Translations under genes and position numbers: made by a program
Shown here: positions 45,361 to 57,769 of the stretch, piece after piece
Layout of the letters: each line of letters opens with the position of its first letter
Numbering within the stretch: the first letter of the stretch is position 1
The notes under the pieces: model-generated
Told to the model about the DNA's origin: nothing
Databases searched by the model: none
Seen by the model: only the letters and a program-made list of their open reading frames with translations
Assembly: GCA_034509425.1 (NCBI GenBank)
Contig: JAVTVJ010000573.1
Span: 108,028-172,027 of the forward strand
From: Eopsaltria australis
Taxonomy: Eukaryota; Chordata; Aves; Passeriformes; Petroicidae
Length of the DNA: 64,000 nt
Direction: 5' to 3'

Positions 45361-46983
45361 GATGCAAGGAGTGACTCCTGCCAGGGCAGGTCCCGCTGCT
45401 GTGCAGAGGCTGCTGTGTGGGCCAGGGCTGCTCAGAGCTCCAGCTCATGCCCAGCTCATTTCTGAGGGCACTTTTCAGGAGCACATTCAGGGCAGGGCTT
45501 TCCTGCTTGAGTCTCTGCTTTCCTCAATCTCTGCTCCCACTTTTCCCTGGCTCAGCTTGGTGGCAATGCAAACTCAGCTGTGCAGGGCAGAGCAGGGGCT
45601 GAGGCTCTTAAACAATCCCACTGAGCATTCCTGGGACCCTCAGCAAGTGCCTGCACCTGCCCAGCCTCCAGACCCATCCAGCATCACCTTTCCATGGTGC
45701 CCAGGCCTGGGGGAGCTGTTCTTTAATCCCTGCAGCCCCAGCAGCTGCAGGGCAGAGCTGGCCCAGGGGCTGGGCTGGGCTCTGGCAGCTGTGGCAGGGA
45801 AGGAGCCCGGGCCCACAGGAGCAGCTCCCGGCTGCGACAGCTCCAGCAGCAGAGCCATGGGCAGGGAGGGAGGGAGGCAATGCTGAGGGAAGCCCTGCTG
45901 CAGGGGACATGTGGCACCTGCGGGCCCTGGCCTGCAGTGCAGACACTGGCCTGAGCAGCACAGCTCTTGTGTCCCCTGGCAGCCAGCACAGCCCTCAGCC
46001 CGGGGGCTCGGGGCCCTCAGTGCCCTCCTGGGCCGGCAGAGCAGCAGCAGAGATGAAGGGCATCTCTCCTGCCATGTGCCCATTCCCTGCTGCCCAGGGC
46101 CTCAGGGCCACTGTCCTGCCCTGCTGCTGCCTGGCAGGGGCTGTGCAGAGCTGGCCAGGGAAAGGCTTTTCCTCAGGGCCTGGCTCTGTCTCTCCTTGCC
46201 TTGCTCAGGTGCTGCTGGCATTGCTGAGGGGCTCTGTGGCAATGGCAGCTGCAGCTGCAGGGTCAGGCCCAGCCCTTGGGCTCCTCCTGTGCAGGCTGAG
46301 CCCAGCAATGGGGTGTCCCAGCTCCCTGTGGCCCGGGCAGCTCTGGGCAGGGCAGCCTGGGAGGCTGGCAATGAGCCCACTCTCCCAGACTTTGGGAAAG
46401 GCAGGAGCCCCTTTGTCTGCCAGGGATCCCTCTGCTCTCAGCAGTGTCTTCTGGGCTCTCCAGGGTGACACGGGAGTGGAGCTCAGAAAGGTGCAAGTCC
46501 AGGGCAGCTGGAACAGGTCACAGGGCCAGAGCAGCTCCTCTCGGTCTGCACTGAGCCTCAGACAATCCTCCTGCCTCACTGCACTCACTCTCTGTTCTCC
46601 CCAGGTGCAGCAGAATCTCTTGTTCTGCCTCCTGCAATTCCCTTCCCTTCACCCTGGCAGTGCTGGTGCTGACAAGCTCCTGTGCCTTAGAAGCAGATTC
46701 TTTGTCCAAGTTAGACCACCAGGACTGGCTCCGGCCCTCACTGCTGCCCTGCACTGACTGGGAGTCAGGGCTGACTCCCAGGTGTCCTGCAGATTGAGGT
46801 TCAGCTACACTCAGTGCTCGAGCAAGCAAGATGAAGGAAGTTCTCCCAGACATAGACAAGGGGGAGGTGTTTAGTGGCAGGAAGAGGTCTGTGGGAATGG
46901 GCTTTGACTTTTCTGTGAGAAATCTCCCCTTGATTTTCCCTGTCTTTCCTCCTTCAACAGGTCTCCATGTCCAGAGACAGCAA
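45361..46983 (+). other. GC-rich 5' flank of receptor 3
   Basis: No gene recognised. Frames on both strands up to 282 codons show no domain. A splice acceptor (CCTTCAACAG) ends at 46960, 24 bases before the receptor ATG. Confidence 0.4.
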
Positions 46984-47919
46984 ATGTCCAACAGCAGCTC
47001 CATCAGCCACTTCCTCCTGCTGCCATTGGCAGACACGCAGCAGCTGCAGCTCCTGCACTTCTGCCTCTTCCTGGCCATCTCCCTGGCTGCCCTCCTGGGC
47101 AACGGCCTCATCATCAGCGCCGTAGCCTGCGGCCACCACCTGCACACCCCCATGTTCTTCTTCCTGCTCAACCTGGCCCTCAGCGACCTGGGCTCCATCT
47201 GCACCACTGTCCCCAAAGCCATGCACAAGTCCCTCTGGGACACCAGCACCATCTCCCACACTGGATGTGCTGGACAGGTATTTCTGTTTATCTTCTTCAT
47301 AGGAGCAGAGTTTTCTCTCCTGACCATCATGTGCTATGACCGCTACGTGTCCATCTGCAAACCCCTGCACTATGGGACCCTCCTGGGCAGCAGAGCTTGT
47401 GCCCACATGGCAGCAGCTGCCTGGGCCAGTGCCTTTCTCAATGCTCTGCTGCACACGGCCAATACATTTTCCCTGCCCTTGTGCCAGGGCAATGCCCTGG
47501 GCTAGTTCTTCTGTGAAATCCCACACATCCTCAAGCTCTCCTGCTCACACTCCAAACTTAGGGAAGCTGGGCTTATTGTGGTTGGTTTTTGTTTGGTATT
47601 TGGTTGTTTTGTGTTCATAGTTTTCTCCTATGTGCAGATCTTCAGGGCAGTGCTGAGGATCCCCTCTGAGCAGGGACGGCACAAAGCCTTTTCCACGTGC
47701 CTCCCTCACCTGGCTGTGGTCTCCCTGTTCATCAGCACTGGCAGTTTTGCGAACCTGAAGCCTTCATCCATATCCTTCTCCCCATCCCTGGATCTGGTGG
47801 TGTCAGTTCTGTACTCGGTGGTGCCTCCAGCCCTGAACCCCCTCATCTACAGCCTGATGAACCAGGAGCTCAAGGCTGCAGTGTGGAGACTGATGACGGG
47901 ACAATTTCTGAAACATTAA
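46984..47919 (+). pseudogene. Olfactory receptor, family 14-like, one nonsense codon
   Basis: A paralog of the receptors at 13834 and 32059, with the same start context and motifs (LHTPM, MCYDRY, KAFSTC, PLIYSL). TAG at 47503-47505 stands where both intact copies have CAG (residue Gln174, in extracellular loop 2). After it the frame stays open through TM5-TM7 to TAA at 47917-47919, 311 residues in all if the stop is ignored. One CAG-to-TAG transition is thus the only disabling change I see, so inactivation looks recent or polymorphic. The C-terminus (RLMTGQFLKH) differs from the other two (KAMTGCFS), so this copy is the more distant one downstream. Confidence 0.9.
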
Positions 47920-49505
47920 ACTGGGTTCCAATTTCTGCAAATCACTTGTAGTAAAGGTGATCTGTGAGGGTTCTTGTTTCATTTCGTTCTCGTTTTGGTC
48001 TTTTCTTTCCTTTGTTTTACTTTTTTAAGACTGTCTGCAAAGAAAGGCCATTGTTTGTGCCGTTTCTCATTTTGTTTCTCGCCACCTTACCTGTGGCCCG
48101 AGACTGTGTTAATGACAACCTGTGCTCACAGTGGCTTGAAGCGAACTAAAGGATCTCCCAGTAAAGTTTTCACTGCAGATCCCCCTTTCTTTCCCCTCTC
48201 TGGAGCCACAGCAGAAATGTCTGTGTGCAGAGCTGGGGGCAGATCAGGGCTGGCACAGCAGCTCTGCCCAGGAGCAGCAGCATTTGGTGTTGCCAGTGCT
48301 GCTCCCGTGCCACTGGCCCTCGTGCTGCCCTCCTGGCCCTGCTGTTGCTGTAGGGCCTGAGTGCTCTGGGGCTCGCTCACAGCCCTGGGGGTGGCAGTGC
48401 CGGGGCTGCAGCAGGGACAGGCCATGGGCACTGCTGGGGCAGCGCTGATGCCTCAGGCCAGGGCCTGGGGGCTCCAGGCTCCTTGCCCAGGCTCTCTCAA
48501 GAACACGCCCAGGCCAATGCTCAGCACAGAAAAGCCCCGTCAGCAGCCCCAGGCTGGCCGTGGGCAGGCTGGGGGCAAACAACATGGCTGGGGCTCTGCA
48601 AGGTCCCTGGGGGAGACGGGAAGGAGCAGCAGAGCAGGGGCTGATCCATCCCCACTGCGCTGGACAGCCCAGGGCAGCGTCCCAGAGCGTCCTCATGCAC
48701 CTGCCAACAACATCCCCCCTCTGCAGCCCTGGCCTCTCCCCAGCTCACAGAGCTGCTGCATCCTTGCAGGCACACACACGGCAGCACTGGCTCACCAGCC
48801 CCTGTTTGCATTGCCCAGAGCAGGCGTGAGCACCCCATGGTGTTGGTGTGGGGACATGAACCTGAGGGAGCACAAATGCCATCAGCCCCTGGGGGCCACC
48901 AAGGGCTGGGGGATGGCAGGGAAACCACTCAGGTTTGTGGTGGCCTCTGAAGTCATCCAGAAAGTTTGTTCCCATCAGCTGTGAGGTTCCTGTCCCACTG
49001 CAGATGTTGTTGCTGAGAGCCAGGGCTGCCTGGCAGCCACCCCCAAACAGCCCTGAGCATTTCCTTTGCTTCACCTTTGCTTTCTTTCCTCTTTCCTGCT
49101 CCACATTTCTCCCTCTTGCCCATCCCTGTCCCCTCCCCTGCAAACAGCCCATCCCTGTTTGCCCTTTCCTCTCTGGCCCCACTCCCCATTTCAGTTCCTG
49201 ACTTGGTACCATGGGAACGGCCCTTGGGGAGCAGGATCATCCTACAAGTGCTTCAGGAATTGTCTGCAGGCTCCTGCAGTGCCTCCTGCTGTTCCCTGGC
49301 CAGAGGCACCCCAGGCCAGGGGCCACATCTGGGCTGGTGTGTCTGGGTGTGGGGCTCCCTGTTCTGGGGCAGTGAGGAGGAGCTGCAGAGGCTCTGCAGG
49401 ACTGACAGGATGGGCTTTGGGGCCTGTGTGGAGAAGCTGAGGCACCTGGGCTGCTGGAGCTTCTGAAGAGGAGGCCCAGGGCTCATCCTGCAACTGCTTC
49501 AAGGG
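47920..49505. other. 3' flank of receptor 3
   Basis: A diverged relative of the 3' flanks of receptors 1 and 2 (48360-48440 resembles 33410-33500), GC-rich after 48200. No coding gene supported. Confidence 0.4.
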
Positions 49506-50108
49506 TGCTCTCAGAGAATCACAGAATCAGCCAGGCTGGAAAAGACCTTGGAGATCATCGAGTCCAACCTGTGCCCTGACACCACCTTGTGTCCCCTGAG
49601 CCTCCTCTTCTGCAGGATAAACAACCCCAGCTCCCTCAGCCACTCCTCACAGCACTTGTGTTCCTGACCCCTCACCAGCCTTGTTGCCCTTCTCTGGACA
49701 CGCTCCAGCCCCTCCATGTCCTTCCTAAATTGGGGGCCCAGAACTGGACACAGCACTCGAGGTGTGGCCTCACCACTGCCGAGTACAGGGGAAGAATCCC
49801 TGTCCTGCTCCTGCTGGCCACACCATTCCTGATGCAGGCCAGCTGCCATTGGCCTTCTTGGCCATGTGGCCACACTGCTGGCTCATGTCCAGCCTGCTGT
49901 CCATCAGTGCCCCCAGGTCCCTTTCTGCCTGGCCGCTGTCCAGCCACTCTGTCCCCAGCCTGTAGCACTGCAGGGGTTGTTGTGGCCAAAGTGCAGGACC
50001 TGGCACTTGGTCTTGTTGGATTTGGGCCCTGGATGCAGCCTGTCCAGGTCCCTCTGCAGAGCCCTCCTACCCTCCAGCAGATCAACACTCACACCCAGCT
50101 TGGTGTCC
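49506..50108 (-). mobile_element. CR1 LINE, 3' portion, minus strand
   Basis: The plus-strand left end AGAATCACAGAATCAGCCAG is the reverse complement of the usual CR1 3' end. The minus strand encodes broken pieces of the CR1 reverse transcriptase C-terminus, including [47 protein letters not shown] and [13 protein letters not shown], spread over three frames. 5'-truncated and dead. Confidence 0.9.
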
Positions 50109-50500
50109 CCACTGTTCCATGAGGCTCTAGAGTGTCACAATGGTCTCCATGATGCCAGGAGGCTCCATAGTGTCACTGTGTCCCTTGGTTCCTTGGGCCC
50201 CACATTGTCACAGTGGTTCCTTGGTTCCATGAGCTCTCCCAGTGCAGCAATGCTCTGCTTGGTTCCACAGTGACACAAGGGCCTCTTGGTCCCATGGAGT
50301 ACCACCGTTTCAATATTGTTTCATTCATTCCACTATTCCCTGCAGTGTAACAATGGCCCCCTGGTTGTACGAGGTCCTGCAGTGTCCCAGTGATCTCTGT
50401 GGTTCCACGAGGAACAGTGTGCCCCACAGAACAGCCCTGGCCCCCGGGTATCATGGGGCCCTGCAGTGTCACAATCACTACACAAGGTCATGTTGTTTCC
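50109..50500 (+). repeat. 38-bp satellite array, forward
   Basis: About ten diverged monomers starting exactly where the CR1 ends. Confidence 0.8.
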
Positions 50501-50640
50501 ACAAGGCCACACATCAGAGACTGAAATAGTTCATGCCTCAAACATTAATATAGAAGTGATTTGCCCACTATAACAAAACCTGTATAAAGAAGCTACAACC
50601 AAAGCAGTCTCTCTGAAGATTCCTGGCTGGAACATTGCAC

Positions 50641-51354
50641 TGTAAGTTCAGCCGCCAAGATAACGCTATTGTTCAATCATCCCAGCCTAGGGAAAAACAA
50701 ACAAGGCTAAAGGAGGGGAATGCATCCACAAGAAAGCCAAACACAGCAGAGATTCTTCCCTGGCCGAGTTTGGGGTGGGGGAGACCACAGCCCACAGAAG
50801 CCAGGTTTACCAAAAGGAGGTGAGGAGAGGAGGTTTCAGGTGTAACCTCTGGTGGGAGGCAGTGAACACCCATCCTCCCTTACACAAACTGGCCCAGCTG
50901 TGGAAGCCCCAACCCCACAGGCCACATGCATGGGACAATCAAGTGAGAGGCAGCTGAGGGGGTGTCATAATCCATCAAAGACCCCCCTGGAGCACTCCCC
51001 AGAGGCCTGGCACCACAGGAATGCATGTGATGTAGCAGGTCCAGTCTGGTGCAAGAGACTGCCCCCCCATCCCCCAGGGGGGACACAACTGGACATTGCC
51101 ACCTGGCCTGAGCATATATTGACCCATTGGATTCTATGCTTTTCAGGGGATCTTCATCCATCCAGAAGACCAGAAGAAGAGGATCAATGGAATGCCATTG
51201 GGATCTGTGGAGTGGTGATAATTTCTACCCAGTCTGTCTTCACCTCACTCTCTCCCCTGCCACATTCCTGAAGCTCCTCTTTCCCTATTTCTTTCTCTCC
51301 CCTTTTCTTTCCATCATATTTACTATCAAATAAAATCCATACTGTAGGGTTACA
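50641..51354 (+). mobile_element. LTR-like element, plus strand
   Basis: About 714 bp between TGTAA and TTACA, with TATATT near 51115 and AATAAA at 51329-51334. No target-site duplication. The 140 bp before it (50501-50640) hold nothing I recognise. Confidence 0.4.
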
Positions 51355-51361
51355 CTATGTG

Positions 51362-51878
51362 TGTTATAGAAAAGCAGGCCTGGAAGGCCCAGAGGTGAGC
51401 CTCTTTCCTAGGCCCAGAGGTGATCAGGAAGCATATCCAGGTCACCAGGGATGGGCATGGGAAAGAGGATCATGGGTTTGTGGCCTTCTGGACATAATGT
51501 GTGTGAGTATTGTGGTTTGTGACCTTATAGTGTATTGTTTATCTTGTTTATATGAGGACACATCCTGTGTGTGGGATGGTATAAAGGGATTTTTCACTGC
51601 GTAGTAGTAGGCAGTAGCCATAAGGGAGTAGCCATGGCAGTAGCCATAGTAGGAGTCATAGGAGCAGTCTTAGCAAGTAGTCATAGAGTGATCTGTAGTA
51701 GTCTGTAGTCTCTGTCTGTATAATAAAGGACCTTGCAACATCACAGTCTTGTCAGAGAAGTTCTTGACCATGCATTGAATACTGCACCATACTATTGTCA
51801 CTGGCCTCTTTTGATCTTGTTTGCACCTTAATTCTGGCTGAGGAGTTCCTCAATGATTTTAATAACTGGACCTTAACA
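51362..51878 (+). mobile_element. LTR-like element, plus strand
   Basis: About 517 bp between TGTTA and TAACA. TATAAA at 51580 precedes AATAAA at 51722. The stretch 51600-51700 is a short-period GTAGCCATAG-type repeat. It directly abuts a 190-bp satellite array. Confidence 0.45.
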
Positions 51879-52400
51879 AGCACCTCGACGAGAAGGACAG
51901 CTCTTTTCTATCAGAAGGAAAGCACCAAGCCCCAGTGTTTTGCTGGTGGCTGAGAGGTGGCCCTCAGGAGGCCAAGCCAGCCACACTTGTCTGTCCTGGA
52001 AGTTTCTGCTGGGAGCAGTCCTTGACTATACGGAATTTTGCAGGCCAAATCTTATTTTGGCCACAGCCCCTGGATGAGAAGGATGGATCTTTTCCATAGG
52101 AGGGAAAGCATGAAGCCCCAAAGTTTCAGGGGCAGATGAGGGATGAGCACTAGTGGCCAAGGCCAGGCAGAGCTGTCTGTCCCAGAAGCTTTTGTCTGAG
52201 GGAAACTCTTGAATACAGGGTATTTTTTAGGGGGAGTACCGATTTCATGCCACTAGCACCTGGATGAGAAGGGCAGTCCTTTTCCACAGGAAAGAAAGCA
52301 CAGAGCCCCAGGGCTTCAGGGACTGATTAGAAGCAGCCCTCGACATTTTAAGGTGAGGCGGACCTGTCAGGCAGCACTTGAGAGGCCAAGCCAGCCAGAC
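51879..52400 (+). repeat. 190-bp satellite array, forward
   Basis: About three monomers ending in the shared junction near 52395. Confidence 0.85.
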
Positions 52401-52570
52401 CCGCTGCATGTTCTCTTCATTCCATGAAGCCCTACAGTGTCACAATGAGTCCTTGCTTCCCTGAGGCCCTGCAGGGTCACAACTGCCCCTTCATTCACAA
52501 GGCCCCAAAGTGTCATAATGGTTTCCATGGTTCCAAAAGGCCCCACACTGTCACAATCGTCTCCATGGGA
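52401..52570 (+). repeat. 38-bp satellite, forward, short
   Basis: Four monomers between two forward 190-bp arrays. Confidence 0.8.
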
Positions 52571-53625
52571 AGGAAACAACAGAGCCCCAGTGTTTCAGGG
52601 GCAGATAACAAGCCCAGAGCACAAGTTCAGTCAGATTTGACAGTACTGGAAGATTTTGTCTGGCATCAACCACTGGATATACAGAATATTAGAGGAATCT
52701 CAATTTTCGACATGGATGCCTGGAGGAGAAGGATGGTTCTTTTCCACAGGAAGGAAAGCATGGAACACCAGTGTTTCAGGGGCAGATGAAAGGTGGCCAT
52801 CAGAGGCCAAGGCCAGCCATACTGGTTTGTCCTGGCAGCTTTTGTCACAGAGGAATCCCTGGATATATGGAATTTGAGAGGCGAAATCTAAATTTCAGCC
52901 ATGGACACCTTGACAAGAAGGACAATTCTTTTCCATTGGAAGGAAACCAGGAAGCCTGTTTCAAAAGCAGGTGAGCAGCAGCCCCCAAGACACCAAGGGC
53001 AGCCAGACCTGTCTGTCCTGGCACCTTTCATCTGGGAGCAATCCTTGGACATAGGGAATTTTGGAGGTGGAATCTCAATTTTGGCCGTGGGCACCCAGAC
53101 AGGAAAAAGAGTTCTTTTCATTAGGAAGGAAAGCACAGAGCCCCAGTGTTTCAAAGGCAGATGAGAGCCAGCCCTCAGGAAGCCAAGGCCAGCCAGACTT
53201 GTCAGTCCTGGCAGCTTTTGTCTGGGAGCTGTCCTTGGATACAAGGAATTCTGGAGGCGCATTCCCAATTTCGGCCACGGGCACCTGGATGTGAAAGGTG
53301 CTTTTTTCCCATAGGAAAGAGAAGCACATGGTGCCAGTGTTTCAAAGGCAGATGAGAGGTGGCCCCCAGATGGCCAAGCCAGCCACATCTGTGTGTCCTG
53401 GCAGATTTCATCTGGGAACAATCTTTGCATAAAAGGAAATTTGGAGGAGGAATCCCAAGTTTGGCCATGGGCACCTGGAGGAGAAGGAGAGTTCTTTTCC
53501 ATAGGAAGGAAAGCCCAGAGCCCCAGTGCTTCAGGGGCAGATGAGCAGTGGCCCTCGAAATGCCAACGTCAGCCAGATCTGTCAGCTGGCCCCCACGAGG
53601 CCCAGGCAGCCAGGCCTGTTCCATG
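52571..53625 (+). repeat. 190-bp satellite array, forward
   Basis: Five to six monomers; resembles the reverse complement of 7576-8640 and 39061-40110 in unit order. Confidence 0.88.
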
Positions 53626-54010
53626 CTCCCTTGGTTCCATGGGGCCCCAGAGTGTCACAATGGTCTCCTTGATTCCATGAGGTCTTGCAATGTCACAGTG
53701 GCTTCTTGGTTCCACAAACCATAAAGTGTCCCAATGGCCCCTTGGCTCCCTGCGACCCCACTGTGTCACAGTGGCTCCTTGGTTCTATGGGTCCCACAGT
53801 TTCATGGGCCCCTTGGTTCCATGGTGCCCCAGAGTTTCACAATGGTCTCTTTGGTTCCACGAGGTTCCATCGTGTCACCACAGTGTCCTTGGATCTGCAT
53901 TGTCACAATGGGCCCTTGGTTCCAGGAGTTTCTGTACTGTCAGCAATGGCTCCTTTGTTCCGAGGCCTTGATGTGTCACAATGGGCCCTTGGTTCCGTAA
54001 GGTTCCACAG
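53626..54010 (+). repeat. 38-bp satellite array, forward
   Basis: About ten monomers; the first ones resemble the reverse of 7340-7575. Confidence 0.85.
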
Positions 54011-54470
54011 TGTCATGGATGGAAAATCTTGCTGTGAAAAGCCAGTGTTCAAAAGGAGGCAGAGGAGTCCTCCAACTTTATTCCAGTAATGGGAGAGAGA
54101 CCACTGGGGCACATGCCCATGGGGTTTTCTCTCTCGGGGTTTCAGAGGGTGAAGCCCCCTTTTATCCGAAACTCACAGCCACGTGTTGCCCCTTTCCTTT
54201 CCCCATTGCCTGAGGTACTAGGAAGGTACAGCCTTCTTGAACTGCCTACCCCATATCCCCCCTTGAACCTCTCATTTTACCCAGAAGTTCAAAAACTCAG
54301 GCTTGTGCAGACCCACTTGTCTGTTTCAGGAGTCAGGCTGTCTGGGCTCTGTAATAAAACTGTTGCTTGAAGTTCATAGAGACATTAAGACCCATTTCAA
54401 AGATGTTAACACCCACACCTTCACCCATGGAATTGTCTCTAAAGACATCTTCCTTATCAGTCACAAGGGA
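54011..54470 (-). mobile_element. Solo LTR-like element, minus strand
   Basis: On the minus strand GGATAAAAGG (about 54160-54170) is followed by GGAATAAAG (about 54078-54088). It splits a 38-bp array. The right end is uncertain. Confidence 0.45.
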
Positions 54471-54612
54471 CTCCTCAGTTACATGAGGCCCCACAGTGTC
54501 ACAGTGTCCCCTTGGTTCCATGAGGTTCCATGGTGTCCCCACGGTGTCCTTGGATCCGCATTGCCACACCTGACCCATGGTTCCATGAGGTTCCCCAGTG
54601 TCACCATGGTCG
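54471..54612 (+). repeat. 38-bp satellite, forward, short
   Basis: Three to four monomers. The 220 bp after it (54613-54831) are unassigned. Confidence 0.75.
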
Positions 54613-54831
54613 CTGTCAGAGGCTGGATGAGATCAATGTCCCGAGACACCTTGGGATGAGCTGTCAATCAGTCACACCAGGGCAGTGCTGACCCAGGCTC
54701 TGACTGCCCCAGCAATCACAAGTCCCACCTGGGGGAAGCCCCACAAAGGCCCAGGGGCTTCAAAGATGGAGCACGAGGTCAGCCCATGGTCTGGTCCCTG
54801 CCTTCTCCTGGGGTTTGTGTCTCATCCATGC

Positions 54832-55206
54832 TGGAAACCTAGAAGATGGTAGCTGTATGTGTGTCTTTCTAAATCTATTCTGTCTTGTCTTTTTCACTCT
54901 CTTTCTTCACCTTCTAATCCTATTTACCTGGAATGTTTCTGGGTAACTCTAACTTCTTAAGGGTTTAAAGGTTTCCAGGTTAAATGAGCTAAGATAATGA
55001 GGCTGCTGCTATGATAAGTGTTTTATGTTGAATTGGATGTTGCATTAAATCCTTTGCCAAAATTCCTTGATTTTCTGTATTTTGACAGAAAAATTTTATG
55101 TAATTTTGACCTCTTGAGAATACGTGGTTGGTGTTTCCCCTGAGCACCAAACTCCAGTAAAGGAACCTTTGGTTCCCCCAGCATTGGAGTGTTCTGGGCT
55201 GTTGCA
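54832..55206 (+). mobile_element. Inverted-end LTR-like element, copy B
   Basis: Reverse complement of the element at 38567-38936. It is the boundary piece of inverted arm B, as copy A is of arm A. Confidence 0.5.
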
Positions 55207-55878
55207 GCCCTGCAGGCTCACAATGGCCTCTTGTTTCCATGAGGCCCTGCTGTGTCCCACTGGCCCTTGGTTCCAGGAGGATCTGCAGTGTCACCCAGGT
55301 TGATGCCATTTGTCCTTGCTGCCCCTCCCATCCCCCTGCCCCACAAACAGCCCCGAGGCACCCGGGAGGGACAGGCCCTGCTGTGCCAGGCCTGGCCTCA
55401 GGCCTTGGCCTTTCTGCTTCCTCCAGCCAAGCCAGGCCTTTCTCAGCATTGCCCTTCCCTGCTCACAGCCTTTGGCTCCCTGCAATCCTGGCCTCAAGGA
55501 TCTGCTCTCACCACTCCCTGCGCAGCCTTTGCCACTCCCTGCCCTCACTGGGGCCCATTGATGCTGCAAGGCACTTGGAGTTTTGCTTCTGACTCCTTGA
55601 GCAGCTTCTTCATCCTTCTCTCAGTGCCTGAGGCTCCTGCACTCAGCCCCAAATCCACCGTACACCTCATGACTTTTTCTTTTTTTAATCGAATACTTTT
55701 ATCTTCCACTTCACAAAGAGGTGACAGAAGCATTCCCCAAGTGCTCTTGATACTGAATTTGTCCTTAGGAGGTCTGGGCACAGAGAAGAATGAGCCCCTT
55801 GCAGGCTGACCCTGTTTGGACAAGCTGCTCCTCAGCCCCAACCTCACCATGTCTGACATCGCCCACCTGGCACTGACA
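55207..55878 (+). repeat. Inverted duplication, arm B
   Basis: Reverse complement of 38020-38566 with an extra ~150 bp at 55660-55810. The arms are 17 kb apart. No gene supported. Confidence 0.85.
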
Positions 55879-56469
55879 GCCCAAAATACCCAAGAACATT
55901 TATGTATTTTTTCTCTATAATTAGTAATGTAATGATTTTTTAAAAATATTTAATCATTACATTTATTAGTTTTCCTTATTCCTTATTTATTATTTTATCC
56001 TTTATAACTCAATTTTTATATCTAAATCAAAATCTGTACATTTTCTGCAACAAAATAGCTTGATGTTCATTGGTTCTAAGTAAAGAAATTCTCTTCATTA
56101 ATTAATTCACCTCTATTGGTTATTGATTTCTCCATCTTTCTGCCACTTAGTCCTATTTTATTCCTTTTGCTATCTTTTAAAATAATCTTTTTCTCAGAAG
56201 AGATCAATGGGGGCACTTCGGGGTGCATGGAGACATTTCTGGGACACATTTGGGGCAGTTTTGGGTCTGGGGAGGGAATTTAGAGGTTCCTTGAGGGTCT
56301 GGAGGACACTTGGGGGCCGAGTGGGCACTGGGGGGCACTCAGGGATCCTGAGGGAAAGTCTGGGGTTGGGAGCGGCCCTTGAGGGTCCAGGGGGGCCCTT
56401 GGAGGTCAGGGAGGGGAATTTGGGGCCCTGCGGGGTCCGGGCGGGCCCTTGGGGGCTCTGACGGGTCTC

Positions 56470-57210
56470 TCTGCGCCGCGGGGCATCATGGGAGTTGTAG
56501 GCGCGGGTAGAATACGGGTCAACGGCGCCGCGGAGCATCACGGGAGTTGGAAGCGCTGCTACAATGGCGCTCTGTGTGGCGCGGGGCTCGACGGGAGATG
56601 GAGTCACGGCTGTAACGGAGCTCTACGGGCGCCGCGGAGCATGATGGGAACTGTAGTCCCGGAAGCGGCTCGAACGGGGCGTTTGGGGGTCCGGGGGAAG
56701 TGTCCGGGGGACACTTTTGCGTCCGAGCCGCGACTTCAGTTCCTCGGGGGGAACGAACACGGTTCAGGAGCTCCTGGGGGGAGCTTGGGGAGCTCTGACC
56801 GGGCTCTTTAGGGCGAGGGGCAGGACAGGAATTTTAGGCGCGGAACTGTGTTATGAGGGGCTGTGGGGCCGCGGGGGATGAGAGGAGATGAAGTCCCAGG
56901 AGTGGCTGTAACGGGCATCTGTGGGGTTGGGAGCACCTGGGGGTCCGGGGACGCTTTTGGGGGGACCCGAGTGGGCACTGAGGGGGCACTGAGGGATCCT
57001 GGAGGGTCTGGGGGACACTTATGGGGCAAATGGGGGCGGATACCGGGGGAATCTGTGGGGCGCGGGGCATGACGGGAGTTGTAGTCTCGGCTCCAATGGG
57101 GCTCTATATGACCGCGGGGCATGACGGGAGTTGCAGGCAAAGAAATGGCGCTGACTGGAGGTACCGCCCCCGAGGCCCCGATCCCAGGAGCTGATTGGCT
57201 GCGGGAAGTG
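56470..57210. promoter_or_regulatory. GC-rich island with seven ZNF143/THAP11-like motifs
   Basis: Near-copies of GCATSAYGGGARTTGTAG start at 56483, 56535, 56586 (weak), 56639, 56820, 57067 and 57119. A YY1-like CAATGGCG (56562), an ETS-like CCGGAAG (56659-56665, CCGGCAG in copy 1) and an inverted CCAAT box (57194) accompany them. No downstream exon recognised. Confidence 0.5.
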
Positions 57211-57261
57211 ACAGGCGGGAGCCTCGCCTAATGGGAAGCCTGCGGAGGCGGGAACAGTCAA

Positions 57262-57560
57262 TTCAATTTTTCCAGTCCCTCCCAGTTCATTCCCAGTTCA
57301 TTCCCAGTACAGCCCAGTACACACCCACTGCCCCTCCAGTCCCTCTCAATACACCTGAGGTAATTCCCAGTCCCTTCCACTTCCCCCCAGTGTCATGCAC
57401 ACTATGCCCCAGTGTCCCCCAGTCTTCCCCATAGTGTTTCCAGTGTCCCCAGTTGGTCCCAGTATCCCCCAGTATCACTCCCAGTGTTTTCCCAGTGTCT
57501 CCCACACCGTTCCCAGTGTCCCCCAGTCTGTCCCAGTCCTCCCCAGTGTTCCCAAGGAAC
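57262..57560 (+). repeat. CCCAGT minisatellite
   Basis: The copy-2 counterpart of 6025-6335, same short-period TTCCCAGT pattern. Confidence 0.8.
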
Positions 57561-57769
57561 CTTGACCTCCTCATGGTGTCCCTGGCAGCCAAACCCAGCA
57601 GTGGGGTCAGTGCAGTGTCCATGGCCACAGCCCCTTGCCATGGCCCAGGGCAGCTTGGGATGAGGATCCCCCCTCACAGCTGGCCCAGGGCAGGGCTGCA
57701 GTGGCTTTGGTGGCACCTTGGGCTCAGCACACACTTGAGGAGTGTGTCTGTTTTCATTGGGGAAACTCA

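Noticed and set aside
49506..50108. Apparent multi-frame protein gene on the minus strand
   Set aside because: The pieces match the CR1 reverse transcriptase pattern, split over frames; it is a dead LINE and not a host gene.
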